64,000 nt of DNA from Acidimicrobiales bacterium. Lineage in GTDB: Bacteria; Actinomycetota; Acidimicrobiia; Acidimicrobiales; SKKL01. Position 1 is the stretch's first letter. Each line of letters starts with the position of its first letter. The stretch spans positions 248,001 through 312,000 of the forward strand of contig JAXHLR010000003.1 in NCBI GenBank assembly GCA_034521975.1. The letters are read 5' to 3'. Made by a program: the position numbers and the translations under genes. Below are positions 50,831-59,214 of this stretch, piece after piece. The notes below the pieces were generated by a model that was not told the origin of the DNA, did not search any database, and saw only the letters and a list, made by a program, of their open reading frames with translations.

Positions 50831-50918
50831 CCGCCAGTCCCCGGGAATGTCGGCCCGCGCCCAACTGTTGACCACGAGCGACGCACCTCGCCTCGCCCGA
50901 CGGAAGGAACCACACCCC

Positions 50919-51242
50919 ATGTCAGCATCAGTCACCCTCTCCGAGGCCACCTTCGACGAAGAGATCGGCGCCTCCGACGAACCCGTCCTCGTCGACTTCT
51001 GGGCCGAGTGGTGCGGACCGTGCAAGGTCATCGCTCCGATCCTCGACGAGCTCGGCACCGAGCAGGAGGGCAAGCTGCGCATCGGCAAGCTCAACGTCGA
51101 CGAGCACCCCGGCATCGCCCGGCGCTTCGAGGTCATGAGCATTCCCACCCTGATCCTCTTCAAGGACGGCGAGCCGGCGGCACGCCTCACCGGCGCTCGC
51201 GGCAAGAGCCAGATCCTCGCCGAGATCTCCGACCACCTCTGA
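50919..51242 (+). CDS. trxA: thioredoxin
   Basis: A 107-residue thioredoxin with active site FWAEWCGPCKVIAPILDELG (WCGPC 31-35), the structural cis-Pro in MSIPTLILFKDGE and the family's normal length. It receives electrons from the TrxB encoded upstream. ATG at 50919 follows GGAAGGA; a longer frame from 50847 lacks support. A strong hairpin terminator follows at 51281. Confidence 0.97.
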   Translation: MSASVTLSEATFDEEIGASDEPVLVDFWAEWCGPCKVIAPILDELGTEQEGKLRIGKLNVDEHPGIARRFEVMSIPTLILFKDGEPAARLTGARGKSQILAEISDHL

Positions 51243-51280
51243 TCTGGCGGCTCCGTTCCGCCATCACCCACCCGACCCGT

Positions 51281-51307
51281 TCGACCCCGGCTCGATGCCG
51301 GGGTCGA
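51281..51307. terminator. strong hairpin terminator between trxA and parB
   Basis: TCGACCCCGGC-TCGAT-GCCGGGGTCGA is an 11-bp perfect stem with a 5-nt loop between convergent trxA and parB. No T-run follows, as is common in high-G+C actinobacteria. Confidence 0.7.
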
Positions 51308-51392
51308 GTCGCGTCCGGCCCCGGGTGCACACCGTTGGGAACAGCGGCCTCAACCCATCCTTGAGGCACAACCCACAGGGTTGACCACAGGC

Positions 51393-51401
51393 TGTGGATA
51401 A
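51393..51401 (-). promoter_or_regulatory. perfect DnaA box
   Basis: TGTGGATAA, the exact reverse of TTATCCACA, lies in the trxA-parB gap, about 6 kb from dnaA. It could be part of an extended origin region or a titration site. Confidence 0.5.
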
Positions 51402-51434
51402 GGCAGAGGTCGAGATTCAGCTTCCCGGAGTGGC

Positions 51435-52337
51435 TCAACCCTCGACCGTGGGTTTGGGTGGCTCGGTCATGGCCCGGTAGATCCGCTCCAGGTCCTCGAG
51501 CGTGGCGAACTCGACCACCACCTTGCCCCGCTTGGCGCCCATGCTGACCCGCACCCGGGTGTCGAGGTGTTCCGACAGCAGGTCCTCGAGCTCCAACAAG
51601 CCCGGCGGCCGCAGCCGCCGCCCACCCGATGGGGCAGGAGCGTCCGAGCCGTCGCCGTCGCTACCATCGCCCTCGCCCTTGGCCCTGACCGCGTCCTCGA
51701 CATCGCGAACCGTCATGGCGCCGTCGGCCGCCTTGCGGGCCAGGCCCTCCTGGAACGTGCGGTCCCGGCTCCCGAGCAGCGCCCGGGCGTGACCAGCCGA
51801 GAGCCGGCCCTCGATGATCAGCTTCTGGATCGCCGGAGGGAGCTGGAAGAGGCGCAAGGCATTGGCCACCGCCGAACGGCTCTTGCCGACCCGGGACGCG
51901 ACCTGGTCCTGGGTCAGTTCGAACTCGTCGATGAGCTGCTGGTAGGCCGCCGCCTCCTCGATGGCGTTGAGATCCTCTCGGTGCAGGTTCTCGACCAGGG
52001 CCCGTTCGAGCGAACCCTCGTCGTCGGCCTCGCGGACCACCGCGGGGATGGTGGGCAGACCGGCTCGCTTGGCTGCCCGCCAGCGCCGCTCCCCCGCGAT
52101 CAGCTCGAAGTGCTCGTCGCCGACCGGGCGCACCAGGATGGGTTGGAGCACACCCAGTTCGCGGATCGAGCTGGTGAGGGTGACCAGCGATTCCTCGTCG
52201 AACGAATCCCGGGGCTGGTATCGGTTGGGTTCGATCGACGCCAAGGGGAGCTCGCGCAGGGTCGCACCGCTGTCCTGGACAACATCGTTGGGGATCAGGG
52301 CACCAAGGCCCTTCCCGAGTCCGCTACGCCGAGCCAC
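51435..52337 (-). CDS. parB: chromosome partitioning protein ParB
   Basis: A 300-residue ParB/Spo0J protein. It starts ARRSGLGKGLGALIPNDVV, then LPLASIEPNRYQPRDSFDEE, the CTP-binding GERRWRAAKRAGL, VENLHREDLNAIEEAAAYQQ and the DNA-binding helix-turn-helix ELTQDQVASRVGKSRSAVAN. A dimerisation domain ends the protein. It loads at parS and slides as a CTP-dependent clamp. Two consecutive GTG codons (52340, 52337) are possible starts; the second has better spacing from AAGGAGG. The start overlaps the parA stop by 14 bp. Confidence 0.96.
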   Translation of the reverse strand: MARRSGLGKGLGALIPNDVVQDSGATLRELPLASIEPNRYQPRDSFDEESLVTLTSSIRELGVLQPILVRPVGDEHFELIAGERRWRAAKRAGLPTIPAVVREADDEGSLERALVENLHREDLNAIEEAAAYQQLIDEFELTQDQVASRVGKSRSAVANALRLFQLPPAIQKLIIEGRLSAGHARALLGSRDRTFQEGLARKAADGAMTVRDVEDAVRAKGEGDGSDGDGSDAPAPSGGRRLRPPGLLELEDLLSEHLDTRVRVSMGAKRGKVVVEFATLEDLERIYRAMTEPPKPTVEG

Positions 52338-53100
52338 CACTGACCTCCTTGGCAAGTTCACGGTAGGCGATCGCACCTCGTGAGGAGGGATCGAACGCGA
52401 TGATCGGCTGCCCGAACGACGGTGCCTCCGACAGGCGCACTGTCCGAGGCACCATCTGACGGAACACGGTGTCTCCGAAGTGCTCTCGCACCTCGGCCGC
52501 CACCTGATCGGAGAGCTTGGTGCGGGCGTCATACATCACGAGGACGATCCCCGACAGCTCCAGCGCCGGGTTGAGCCGCTTCTGCACGAGGTCAACGTTG
52601 CGGAGCAGCTGCCCCAGTCCCTCCAACGCGTAGTACTCGCACTGGATGGGGACCATGACCTCCTCGGCCGCGGCCAGCCCGTTCACGGTCAGCAGACCGA
52701 GCGATGGGGGACAGTCGATGAGGATGTAGTCGAACTGGTCACGGATGGCGCTGATGGCCTCTCGAAGGCGGGTCTCCCGACTGAACGCCGGAACCAGCTC
52801 GATCTCGGCGCCAGCGAGATCGAGGTTGGCCGGCGCCACGAAGAGGTTCCGCACCGACGACGCTTCGACGGTGTCCTCCAGCGGCGTGCCTTGGAGGAGC
52901 ACGTCGTACATCGAGATCTCGATCGATCGGGGGTCGATCCCCAGGCCGGTGCTGGCATTGCCCTGCGGATCGAGATCCACGATGAGGGTCCGGTAGCCCA
53001 GCTCGGCGAGGCAGGCTCCGAGGTTCACAGCAGTGGTGGTCTTACCCACCCCGCCCTTCTGGTTCGCCAAGGCGATGACCCGCGGCAGGGGTCGGGGCAT
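52324..53100 (-). CDS. parA: chromosome partitioning ATPase ParA
   Basis: A 258-residue ParA/Soj. The deviant Walker A is ALANQKGGVGKTTTAVNLGA (about 10-29), Walker A' is VDLDPQGNASTGLG, and IDCPPSLGLLTVN supplies the Walker B equivalent. It forms ATP-dependent nucleoid gradients that move ParB-parS complexes. ATG at 53100 has AGGAGA upstream; no longer N-terminal helix-turn-helix is present, as expected for chromosomal ParA. parS sites lie immediately upstream. Confidence 0.97.
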   Translation of the reverse strand: MPRPLPRVIALANQKGGVGKTTTAVNLGACLAELGYRTLIVDLDPQGNASTGLGIDPRSIEISMYDVLLQGTPLEDTVEASSVRNLFVAPANLDLAGAEIELVPAFSRETRLREAISAIRDQFDYILIDCPPSLGLLTVNGLAAAEEVMVPIQCEYYALEGLGQLLRNVDLVQKRLNPALELSGIVLVMYDARTKLSDQVAAEVREHFGDTVFRQMVPRTVRLSEAPSFGQPIIAFDPSSRGAIAYRELAKEVSGGSA

Positions 53101-53212
53101 AGAGGGTCTCCTGGGTCGGCCGGCTCGGTCCCACCGGCGAGCTCGCCGGTCCGAGGATCCTCTCATCCTTCCCGCTGAACGAGCTCAGGTCAAGCATGCC
53201 GCCGGATCGTGG

Positions 53213-53228
53213 TGTTTCACGTGGAACA
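53213..53228. other. parS site 1
   Basis: TGTTTCACGTGGAACA matches the ParB-binding consensus TGTTTCACGTGAAACA with one mismatch. It is the closest of three sites to parA. Confidence 0.9.
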
Positions 53229-53260
53229 ACCCCACCGCCGGGCCCACACGGGATCCGGAG

Positions 53261-53276
53261 TGTTTCACGTGAAACG
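53261..53276. other. parS site 2
   Basis: TGTTTCACGTGAAACG matches the consensus with a mismatch only in the last base. It is 48 bp from site 1 (start to start). Confidence 0.92.
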
Positions 53277-53304
53277 CAGCTCGCGTCCCACGTGCTCCTC
53301 CGTC

Positions 53305-53320
53305 GGTTTCACGTGAAACA
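53305..53320. other. parS site 3
   Basis: GGTTTCACGTGAAACA matches the consensus with a mismatch only in the first base. It abuts the rsmG stop codon and lies 44 bp from site 2. Confidence 0.92.
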
Positions 53321-53321
53321 G

Positions 53322-53933
53322 CTACCACCGAGGTCGCTTGCGGGGGATCCCATCCCGCCGAGGCACCTGCTCGGGAGCCGCCGACCGCTGCTGTGCCACC
53401 ATCCATAACTGCTGCGCCACCACCTCCAGACCCAGCGCCGCCAGTTCCTGTGCTGGCCAGCGTTCCGCTGTCGGCTCCGGCGGCTCGCTCACCGCGAGCC
53501 ACCCGCCGATCCGCAACAGCGGCGCAGCACACTCGGCGGTCACCGCCGGCGGACCGAACGACCGGGCGGTCACCAGGTCGTACCCTCCTCGATGCTGGGG
53601 ATCGCGGCCCACCACCTCGGCTCGGCCCCGCACCACCTGGACCCGGTCGCCCACCTCGAGCTCGCGGACTGCTGCCTCCAGGAACGCCGTGCGGCGACCG
53701 GCGGCGTCCAGCAAGGTCCAGCGGCTCGATGGCACGCCCAGCGCGAGGATCAAACCGGGAACGCCCCCACCGCTGCCCAAATCGAGCGCCACCCGCGGCG
53801 CGGCGCCGATCCCTCCCAGAAGCGCCAGCAGTGCCTCCGCGTGGGCCACGTGCACCTCGACCGAGCCCGGTCCGAGCAGCCCGATCGCCCGGGCCCGTTC
53901 GAGCACGCCGACCAACCCGTCGGATCCCGTCAC
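53322..53933 (-). CDS. rsmG: 16S rRNA (guanine(527)-N7)-methyltransferase
   Basis: A 203-residue RsmG (GidB). The SAM-binding motif is RVALDLGSGGGVPGLILALG, followed by WTLLDAAGRRTAFLEAAVRE, VVRGRAEVVG and DLVTARSFGPPAVTAECAAP, in family order. It methylates G527 of 16S rRNA; loss gives streptomycin resistance in many bacteria. GTG at 53933 is used. The C-terminus ends in a basic RRDGIPRKRPRW tail. Position between jag and parA is the conserved origin-block order. Confidence 0.94.
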   Translation of the reverse strand: MTGSDGLVGVLERARAIGLLGPGSVEVHVAHAEALLALLGGIGAAPRVALDLGSGGGVPGLILALGVPSSRWTLLDAAGRRTAFLEAAVRELEVGDRVQVVRGRAEVVGRDPQHRGGYDLVTARSFGPPAVTAECAAPLLRIGGWLAVSEPPEPTAERWPAQELAALGLEVVAQQLWMVAQQRSAAPEQVPRRDGIPRKRPRW

Positions 53934-53977
53934 CCGACCATGCTCCCCCGACCCGTCCCGATCCCGGGCCCGTCCGG

Positions 53978-54964
53978 TCAGCCTTCGTCGGGGACGATCA
54001 CGACGTGGCGACGTGCATCCTCGCCTTCAGAGGTGGTGTGGACCCCGTCGATCTCGTTCACCGTGTCGTGGACCACCTTGCGGTCGGCCGCGGACATCGG
54101 CTCGAGGACCTGGGCCGTGCCCGAGGTGCGAGCCTGGTCGGCGAGCTTCTGGGTGAAGCGCTCCAGCGCTTCGCGCCGGCGCTGACGGTATCCGGCAACG
54201 TCCAACCGAACCCGCCCCTCGTGGGTACCGGTCGCCGTGCGCTGCACCACGGTCCTGGAAAGTTCGTGGATGGCCTGCAGGGTGTTGCCTCGGGGCCCGA
54301 CGAGCAGACCCAGGTCCTCGCCGTCCACCCGAACCTCGATGGTGTCGTCGTCGATCTTCTCCCGCGCCACCTCGGCGTCATATCCGAACGCATCCACCAG
54401 GCCTTCCACGAAGCCCTGGACGATGTCGGCCTGTTCTTCCACTGTCACGTCTTCGCTCACATTCGGCTCCTCGGTGGTGGGCGTAGGGCCCTTGGTTGGT
54501 TGGGGCTCGCGCTCGTGCTCCGACCGACGGCCCTTGCCCCGTCGCGATCGCGACCGCGCCCGGTCCCCCCGGTCCGTCGACTGGCGATCACCGCCGCGAT
54601 CACCGCCGCGATCGCCGCCGCGATCGTCGCGATCGTCGCGACCGCCACGGTCCCGGGCGGACCCGGATTCGCCATCCCCGGTCTCACCAGCGTCCGAAGA
54701 CGCGGCGGAGTCGTCGGCCTTGCCCGCATTGCCACGCTGCTTGCGCCCCGAGCGGCGGCGCTCCCGGCGATCGACCTTCGGGCGTGGCTGCACGGGACGG
54801 ACCCGGGCCCGGACCCGGGCCTCACCCCGCATGCGCCCGAACAGCCCGGGTCGCGGCTCCTCCACGATCTCGAACTCGGCATCATGCTCGTCGACGTGCA
54901 ACTGGTCGAGTGCCAGTTCCTTGGCCAGCTCGACAGTCTTGGCAGTCGTCTCTACCCACTCCAC
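53978..54964 (-). CDS. jag: Jag/SpoIIIJ-associated RNA-binding protein with long linker
   Basis: A 328-residue protein: Jag-N domain (about 1-50, MEWVETTAKTVELAKELALD ... PGLFGRMRGEARVRARV), a low-complexity charged linker (about 55-165, including RGGDRGGDRGGDR), a KH domain with VDGEDLGLLVGPRGNTLQAI (about 215-235) and an R3H domain (MSAADRKVVHDTVNEIDGVH ... GEDARRHVVIV). It follows yidC by 3 nt from a GTG start. Jag (KhpB) binds RNA and is linked to cell-wall elongation. The linker is much longer than in short Jag proteins. Confidence 0.93.
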   Translation of the reverse strand: MEWVETTAKTVELAKELALDQLHVDEHDAEFEIVEEPRPGLFGRMRGEARVRARVRPVQPRPKVDRRERRRSGRKQRGNAGKADDSAASSDAGETGDGESGSARDRGGRDDRDDRGGDRGGDRGGDRQSTDRGDRARSRSRRGKGRRSEHEREPQPTKGPTPTTEEPNVSEDVTVEEQADIVQGFVEGLVDAFGYDAEVAREKIDDDTIEVRVDGEDLGLLVGPRGNTLQAIHELSRTVVQRTATGTHEGRVRLDVAGYRQRRREALERFTQKLADQARTSGTAQVLEPMSAADRKVVHDTVNEIDGVHTTSEGEDARRHVVIVPDEG

Positions 54965-54967
54965 AGC

Positions 54968-56221
54968 TCAGGACCTCTTCTTCTTCTTGCGACGCGGCGG
55001 CGTGGCGGAGCCACCCGCACTCTTCGGTGGTGTTACCCGGCCCGATGAAGGCCTCGATGCCTTACCGTTGCTCGACCCTGCGCCGGTGCCCCGCGAGGCG
55101 CCGCCGCGGCGGTTGCGCTCGGACCGAGCTCGACCCGGTTGCTTGGTGTGCTTGGCCGATGACCGGGTTCGCTTCGCCCCTGCACCGCGCCCGCCCTTGT
55201 CGTCGGTCGATTTGCCCGGTCCCTTGCCCGGCGGGGGAGCGGCCTTGCCGGGCTTCTCGGGCTTGCCGGGCTTCTCGGCCTTGTCGGGCTTCTCGGCCTT
55301 GTCGGGCTTCTCGGCCTTGTCGGGCTTCTTCTCCGACGTGGTGTCGGTGCCCCCCGCGCCCTCCCCACCGTCGGCGCGATCCCCGCCGGTGGCGAGGTTG
55401 GTGGTTCCGATACCCAGCAGGGCCTGGGTCCCGCTGATGTCGTAGAGACTCATCGAGATGGCCGCGTTCTGGAAGATCCGGTACGTGTTGGACACGAGGA
55501 AGTAGATGACGAGGCCAGCGACGAAGCTGAAGGAGATGAAACCGAAGAACACCGGCATCATCCGCAACAGGATCTTCTGCTGCTGGGGCATCTCGGTGTT
55601 GGGGTTGCGGACCGACATCTGCTTCTGCTGCAGGAAGGCCGAACCGGCGACCAACAAGATGAGCAGCATGTAGGGCAGGCCAGTCCCGAAGGACACCTGC
55701 AGCGCGTCCGACGCCGAACGGGAGAGGTCGATACCCCACGACAACATCGAGTCGCTACCAGCGAGATCGTTGTAGAGGGCGGTGTCGGGGAACTGGTCGA
55801 GGTACTTGGGCACGAACCCGCCCTCGGGCACCTGGACCCCGTTCGCAGCCACGGTGGCCTCGGAGGCCCGCCGGGTGATGCCCCTGACCACCTGGTAGAG
55901 CACGATGAAGAAGGGGATCTGCATCAACATCGGGAGGCAGCCCCCCAACGGGTTGATCTTGTTCTCCCGATAGAACGCCAGCAGCTCCTCGTTCATCTTC
56001 TGGCGGTCGTCGGCGAACTCCTGCTGGATCTTCTTCATCTCCGGCGCCATCGCCGACATCGTCATCATCGACCGTGTCGCCTTCACGTTCAACGGCGTGA
56101 CGAGCAACATGATCGTCAACGTCAGCAGGGCGATCGCCCAGGCGTACGAGCCGCCGACCACCGGCAGTTCGTAGAACCAGGCGAGGAGGAACGCGATCGC
56201 GCGGAAGAACGCGTCGAACAT
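54968..56221 (-). CDS. yidC: membrane protein insertase YidC
   Basis: A 417-residue Oxa1/YidC insertase without the large periplasmic domain, as usual in Gram-positive bacteria. Core helices: YAWAIALLTLTIMLLVTPLN, INPLGGCLPMLMQIPFFIVL, LPYMLLILLVAGSAFLQQKQ and FISFSFVAGLVIYFLVSNTY. Residues after about 275 form a long basic cytoplasmic tail with four tandem six-residue repeats (KPDKAE or KPGKPE), followed by Arg/Lys-rich sequence ending RRKKKKRS, probably for ribosome contact. The ATG shares one base with the yidD stop (TGATG). Confidence 0.95.
   Translation of the reverse strand: MFDAFFRAIAFLLAWFYELPVVGGSYAWAIALLTLTIMLLVTPLNVKATRSMMTMSAMAPEMKKIQQEFADDRQKMNEELLAFYRENKINPLGGCLPMLMQIPFFIVLYQVVRGITRRASEATVAANGVQVPEGGFVPKYLDQFPDTALYNDLAGSDSMLSWGIDLSRSASDALQVSFGTGLPYMLLILLVAGSAFLQQKQMSVRNPNTEMPQQQKILLRMMPVFFGFISFSFVAGLVIYFLVSNTYRIFQNAAISMSLYDISGTQALLGIGTTNLATGGDRADGGEGAGGTDTTSEKKPDKAEKPDKAEKPDKAEKPGKPEKPGKAAPPPGKGPGKSTDDKGGRGAGAKRTRSSAKHTKQPGRARSERNRRGGASRGTGAGSSNGKASRPSSGRVTPPKSAGGSATPPRRKKKKRS
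55256..55327 (-). repeat. four 18-bp tandem repeats in yidC
   Basis: Three units encoding KPDKAE plus one encoding KPGKPE lie in the C-terminal tail of YidC (residues 299-322). In-frame 18-bp units can expand or contract without breaking the gene. Confidence 0.85.
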
Positions 56222-56523
56222 CAGGGAGCCTTCCGTTCAGGGACCAGATCGATGCCGTGCCCGCCCCACGGGTGGCAACGGCAGATGCGGCGGGTCGCGA
56301 GCCAGGTGCCCCGGCCCGCGCCGTGGGTTTCCAACGCCTCGAGCGCGTAGCTCGAACACGACGGGAAGAAGCGGCACGGCGACGGGCGGCCCGCTCGGAG
56401 GTGTTGGTAGGTGCGGACCAGCCCCAGCAGCGCCCGGGTCGGCGCCGAGCGGCGGGCGGAGCCGACTCGGCCGGGGTCGGCCGTCACCGCAGGGGCCGGC
56501 ATCGGGCGCGCGCCAGTGTTCAC
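56221..56523 (-). CDS. yidD: membrane protein insertion efficiency factor YidD
   Basis: A 100-residue Yid[21 protein letters not shown] followed by [20 protein letters not shown] and [20 protein letters not shown]. The conserved cysteines and the PC-F-PSCS-YA core are present. It helps YidC-dependent membrane insertion. The GTG at 56523 overlaps the rnpA stop (GTGA). The N-terminal 25 residues are poorly conserved; a later start is possible. Confidence 0.92.
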   Translation of the reverse strand: MNTGARPMPAPAVTADPGRVGSARRSAPTRALLGLVRTYQHLRAGRPSPCRFFPSCSSYALEALETHGAGRGTWLATRRICRCHPWGGHGIDLVPERKAP

Positions 56524-56858
56524 GACCGCACCTGTTGGAGTTTGCTGACCACACGCTGCATTCGTGCTCTCAGTTCCTCGAAGGTCGCGTCCGCCGCCGA
56601 CGGATCGACGCCGAACAGATATACCCCTGGGGGTATCGAACCATCGTGGTCCATCTCCCGCAGGATGGCGCGGAGGCGCCGTCGCAGGCGGTTGCGGACC
56701 ACCGCGTTGCCCACCTGGCGGCCGATGGCGTACCCGACCCGGACCGCCTCATCGCCGCACCCCGGCAGATGCCTCACCCACAGGGGACCGCTGCGGGCGC
56801 GCCGACCTCGCCGGCGCAGCGCAGCAAAGGTCGAGCGGTCACCGACGGACCGGATCAG
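56520..56858 (-). CDS. rnpA: ribonuclease P protein component (apparent CTG start)
   Basis: Protein subunit of RNase P, which matures tRNA 5' ends. The core is [20 protein letters not shown] followed by [12 protein letters not shown]. The first standard start (GTG 56777) would give only 85 residues and lose the N-terminal strand and helix. Reading upstream in frame gives [20 protein letters not shown] then [13 protein letters not shown], a proper RnpA N-terminus, beginning at a CTG (56858) that overlaps the rpmH stop as CTGA. The 112-residue product is of family length. No ATG, GTG or TTG exists in frame at the right place, so CTG initiation coupled to rpmH is proposed; a single-base error (ATG or GTG to CTG) is the alternative. 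Confidence 0.88.
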   Translation of the reverse strand: MIRSVGDRSTFAALRRRGRRARSGPLWVRHLPGCGDEAVRVGYAIGRQVGNAVVRNRLRRRLRAILREMDHDGSIPPGVYLFGVDPSAADATFEELRARMQRVVSKLQQVRS

Positions 56859-56989
56859 GCCGACAGCCGTGCCCGGCCCTTGCGCCGGCGCGACTTGATG
56901 ATCGCCCGACCCGCTCGGTCAGACATCCGGTGGCGAAATCCGTGCCGCTTGGCACGCTTCCTCACATTCGGTTGGTATGGACGCTTCAC
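56855..56989 (-). CDS. rpmH: 50S ribosomal protein L34
   Basis: A 44-residue L34: [20 protein letters not shown] followed by [20 protein letters not shown] and RLSA, typical length and sequence. GTG at 56989 has GAGGAGG about 8 nt upstream. It is first in the rpmH-rnpA-yidD-yidC-jag-rsmG cluster, transcribed away from dnaA. Confidence 0.96.
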   Translation of the reverse strand: MKRPYQPNVRKRAKRHGFRHRMSDRAGRAIIKSRRRKGRARLSA

Positions 56990-57530
56990 GGCAGTTGCCT
57001 CCTCGGCCCGCGGGCTGAACCCGCAGCGAACCGGTCGCCCCACGCGAGGGACCACCGGAGATGATCACGGGGCTGGGTCGCGGTGTCGGATGGAACCCTG
57101 GTGCTCGGACGAGCCATCAGGCGCGCACCACCCAGCGCTACGACCGCGCCTGGGGTGAGAGTAGAGGTGCCGGCGCATCCGAGGCAACTACGGCACCACC
57201 CCTGAACAAGCGCCCCCTGCGCCCCGAACGCCCATCACCGCCGTCTGGGGTGGCCCCCGAACCACCCGCGCCAAGTTGCAGCAATGCAATTCACAGGCAT
57301 TGAGCAGCCATGACACCGACCCAACCACACTCCCGTGCACGCATCGGGACGGTGGTGGTAGGTTCCTCAACCTTGACGGTCTGGGACACCGGGTTCACCG
57401 CCGAAACGTCACCGACGCTTCTGGGTGGACGCCCCCAACACACACCGTGCAAGAGTCGCGACGCGTTATCCACAGCTGTGGATCGGGTTGTGGATCTCCA
57501 ACCGAGGTTCCGTGGGAGGCGGTCGAGCTG
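56990..57530. promoter_or_regulatory. rpmH-dnaA intergenic region with DnaA boxes
   Basis: This 541-bp gap has no supported gene. Three DnaA boxes sit just before dnaA: TTATCCACA (57466-57474, perfect), TGTGGATCG (57477-57485) and TGTGGATCT (57489-57497). They probably mediate dnaA autoregulation. Farther left, CAATGC-AATTCACAG-GCATTG (57282-57302) is a hairpin in a relatively A+T-rich pocket. The remainder must hold the divergent rpmH and dnaA promoters; TTGACG near 57374 is one possible dnaA -35. Confidence 0.75.
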
Positions 57531-58952
57531 GTGCAAGAAGCAGATGTGCTCTGGGACGCTTGTGCCGACATCCTGAGGGCCCAGGTGTCCGAAGCGGTCT
57601 GGCTCACCTCGTTCAACGGCGCCCACCCGCTCGAGCTCGACAGCGGCGTGCTCACCCTCGCCGTACCGAGCACCGTCGTCAAGGACCGCATCGAGGGCCG
57701 CTACCTCGCCCTCGTCCGCGACGCGCTGTACGAAGCGGGTGCGGACGACGTGGCCCTCGCCATCGAGGTCCACACCGACATCGGCGACGCCGACCACGCC
57801 ACGCTCTCCTCGCTCAACGGCGTCGACGCTGACCGCCTGCTCGCCGAATCGCTCAGCACCGACGGCATCGACCAGCTCGACGAGGTCGACCCCCAGCCGG
57901 CCCGCACACCCGAGGCGTCGGTGTTCGACATCGCCGAGCCCCGGTACAGCTTCGAAGCCTTCGTCATCGGTGCGTCCAACCGTTTCGCCCACGCTGCTGC
58001 GCTCTCGGTCGCCGAGCAGCCCGGCCGGTCCTACAACCCGTTGTTCATCCACGGCCACGCCGGCTTGGGCAAGACCCACCTGCTCCAGGCCATCGCCCAC
58101 TACGTCCGCAACGTCTATCCCCGCTCCACGGTCCGCTACGTGGCGACCGAGACGTTTCTCAACCAGTTCGTCGAAGCGATCCGCACCAACACCCCGAACG
58201 ACTTCAAACGTCGCTACCGCGAGATCGATGTGCTCCTGCTCGACGACATCCAGTTCATCGAAGGCCGTGAAGGCCTCCAAGAAGAGCTCTTCCACACCTT
58301 CAACCAGCTCCACGACGCCAACCGCCAAATCGTCCTGTCCTCGGACCGTCCGCCCGACGCGATGTCCACCCTCGAGGATCGTCTCCGTAGCCGCTTCAAG
58401 ATGGGGCTCATCACCGACATCCAGCCGCCGGACTTCGAGACCCGGTTGGCGATCGTCCGCAAGAAGGCCGAGCGCGAGACCGCCACCATCCCAGCCGACG
58501 TGCTGGAGTTCATCGCCACCCACATCAAGGACAACATCCGCGAGCTCGAGGGCGCCCTCACCCGGGTCGCGGCCTACTCCAGCCTCAACGACGTCCAGCT
58601 CTCGGCCGACATCGCCGAGCAGGTCCTCGTCGACCTCGTCGGTGACACCCAACCGCGGGTGATCACCCCCCAGCTCATCCTCGACGCCACCGCCGACATG
58701 TTCGGCTATCCCATCGACGAGATCATCGGCAAGAGCCGCCGCCGACCACTGGTCACCGCACGCCAGGTGGCCATGTACGTGTTCCGCGAGCTCACCGACC
58801 TCAGCTTCCCCGCCATCGCCCGCGAGTTCGGTGGCCGCGACCACACCACCGTCATCCACGCCGTCGACAAGATCTCGGTGTTGATGAAGGAGCGTCGCCA
58901 GATCTATGACCAGGTCACCGAGCTCATGCAGACCATCAGAGGCGGCGAGTGA
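57531..58952 (+). CDS. dnaA: chromosomal replication initiator DnaA
   Basis: A 473-residue DnaA. Domain I (VLWDACADILRAQVSEAVWL), an acidic linker, then the AAA+ domain: YSFEAFVIGASNRFAHAAAL, Walker A GHAGLGKTHLLQAIAHYVRN, Walker B REIDVLLLDDIQFIEGREGL, LSSDRPPDAMSTLEDRLRSR, and domain IV with FRELTDLSFPAIAREFGGRD followed by HTTVIHA. GTG at 57531 is chosen: GGGAGG lies upstream and domain I begins there; the frame continues 255 nt upstream through the DnaA boxes, which are unlikely to be coding. Confidence 0.97.
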   Translation: MQEADVLWDACADILRAQVSEAVWLTSFNGAHPLELDSGVLTLAVPSTVVKDRIEGRYLALVRDALYEAGADDVALAIEVHTDIGDADHATLSSLNGVDADRLLAESLSTDGIDQLDEVDPQPARTPEASVFDIAEPRYSFEAFVIGASNRFAHAAALSVAEQPGRSYNPLFIHGHAGLGKTHLLQAIAHYVRNVYPRSTVRYVATETFLNQFVEAIRTNTPNDFKRRYREIDVLLLDDIQFIEGREGLQEELFHTFNQLHDANRQIVLSSDRPPDAMSTLEDRLRSRFKMGLITDIQPPDFETRLAIVRKKAERETATIPADVLEFIATHIKDNIRELEGALTRVAAYSSLNDVQLSADIAEQVLVDLVGDTQPRVITPQLILDATADMFGYPIDEIIGKSRRRPLVTARQVAMYVFRELTDLSFPAIAREFGGRDHTTVIHAVDKISVLMKERRQIYDQVTELMQTIRGGE

Positions 58953-59214
58953 ACACTGACCGAGCGACCACCAACCCCGTGGACAACCCCGGGGACGACC
59001 TTGGGGGCAACCCCGCCCTCCCCGTGGACGACCGATCCCTTGTCCACCGAAGTACACCGGTGTCATCTCGCACCTGGGGACCGCTGGGGACGCCGGTGGG
59101 ACAGCCCCACCCCTCCTGAGCAGCCACAACGGGTGTTCGTCCACAATCCACAGCCCTTACTACCATCACCAACCAGATGGACACGTCTTCTCAAACAGAA
59201 AGTGGGACAACCTC
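58953..59214. other. dnaA-dnaN intergenic region, likely oriC
   Basis: This 262-bp gap has several DnaA-box-like 9-mers on both strands: CGTGGACAA (58978-58986), CGTGGACGA (59023-59031), TTGTCCACC (59040-59048), TCGTCCACA (59137-59145) and CAATCCACA (59144-59152), matching the actinobacterial TTGTCCACA type with 1-2 mismatches. A lower-G+C tract (59153-59215) follows. Position and content fit oriC; A+T richness for an unwinding element is modest. Confidence 0.7.

Noticed and set aside
57291-59144. 617-codon open frame antisense to dnaA
   Set aside because: The dnaA frame is unmistakable; the antisense frame is low-complexity Val/Gly/Asp-rich text and covers the DnaA boxes and part of oriC.
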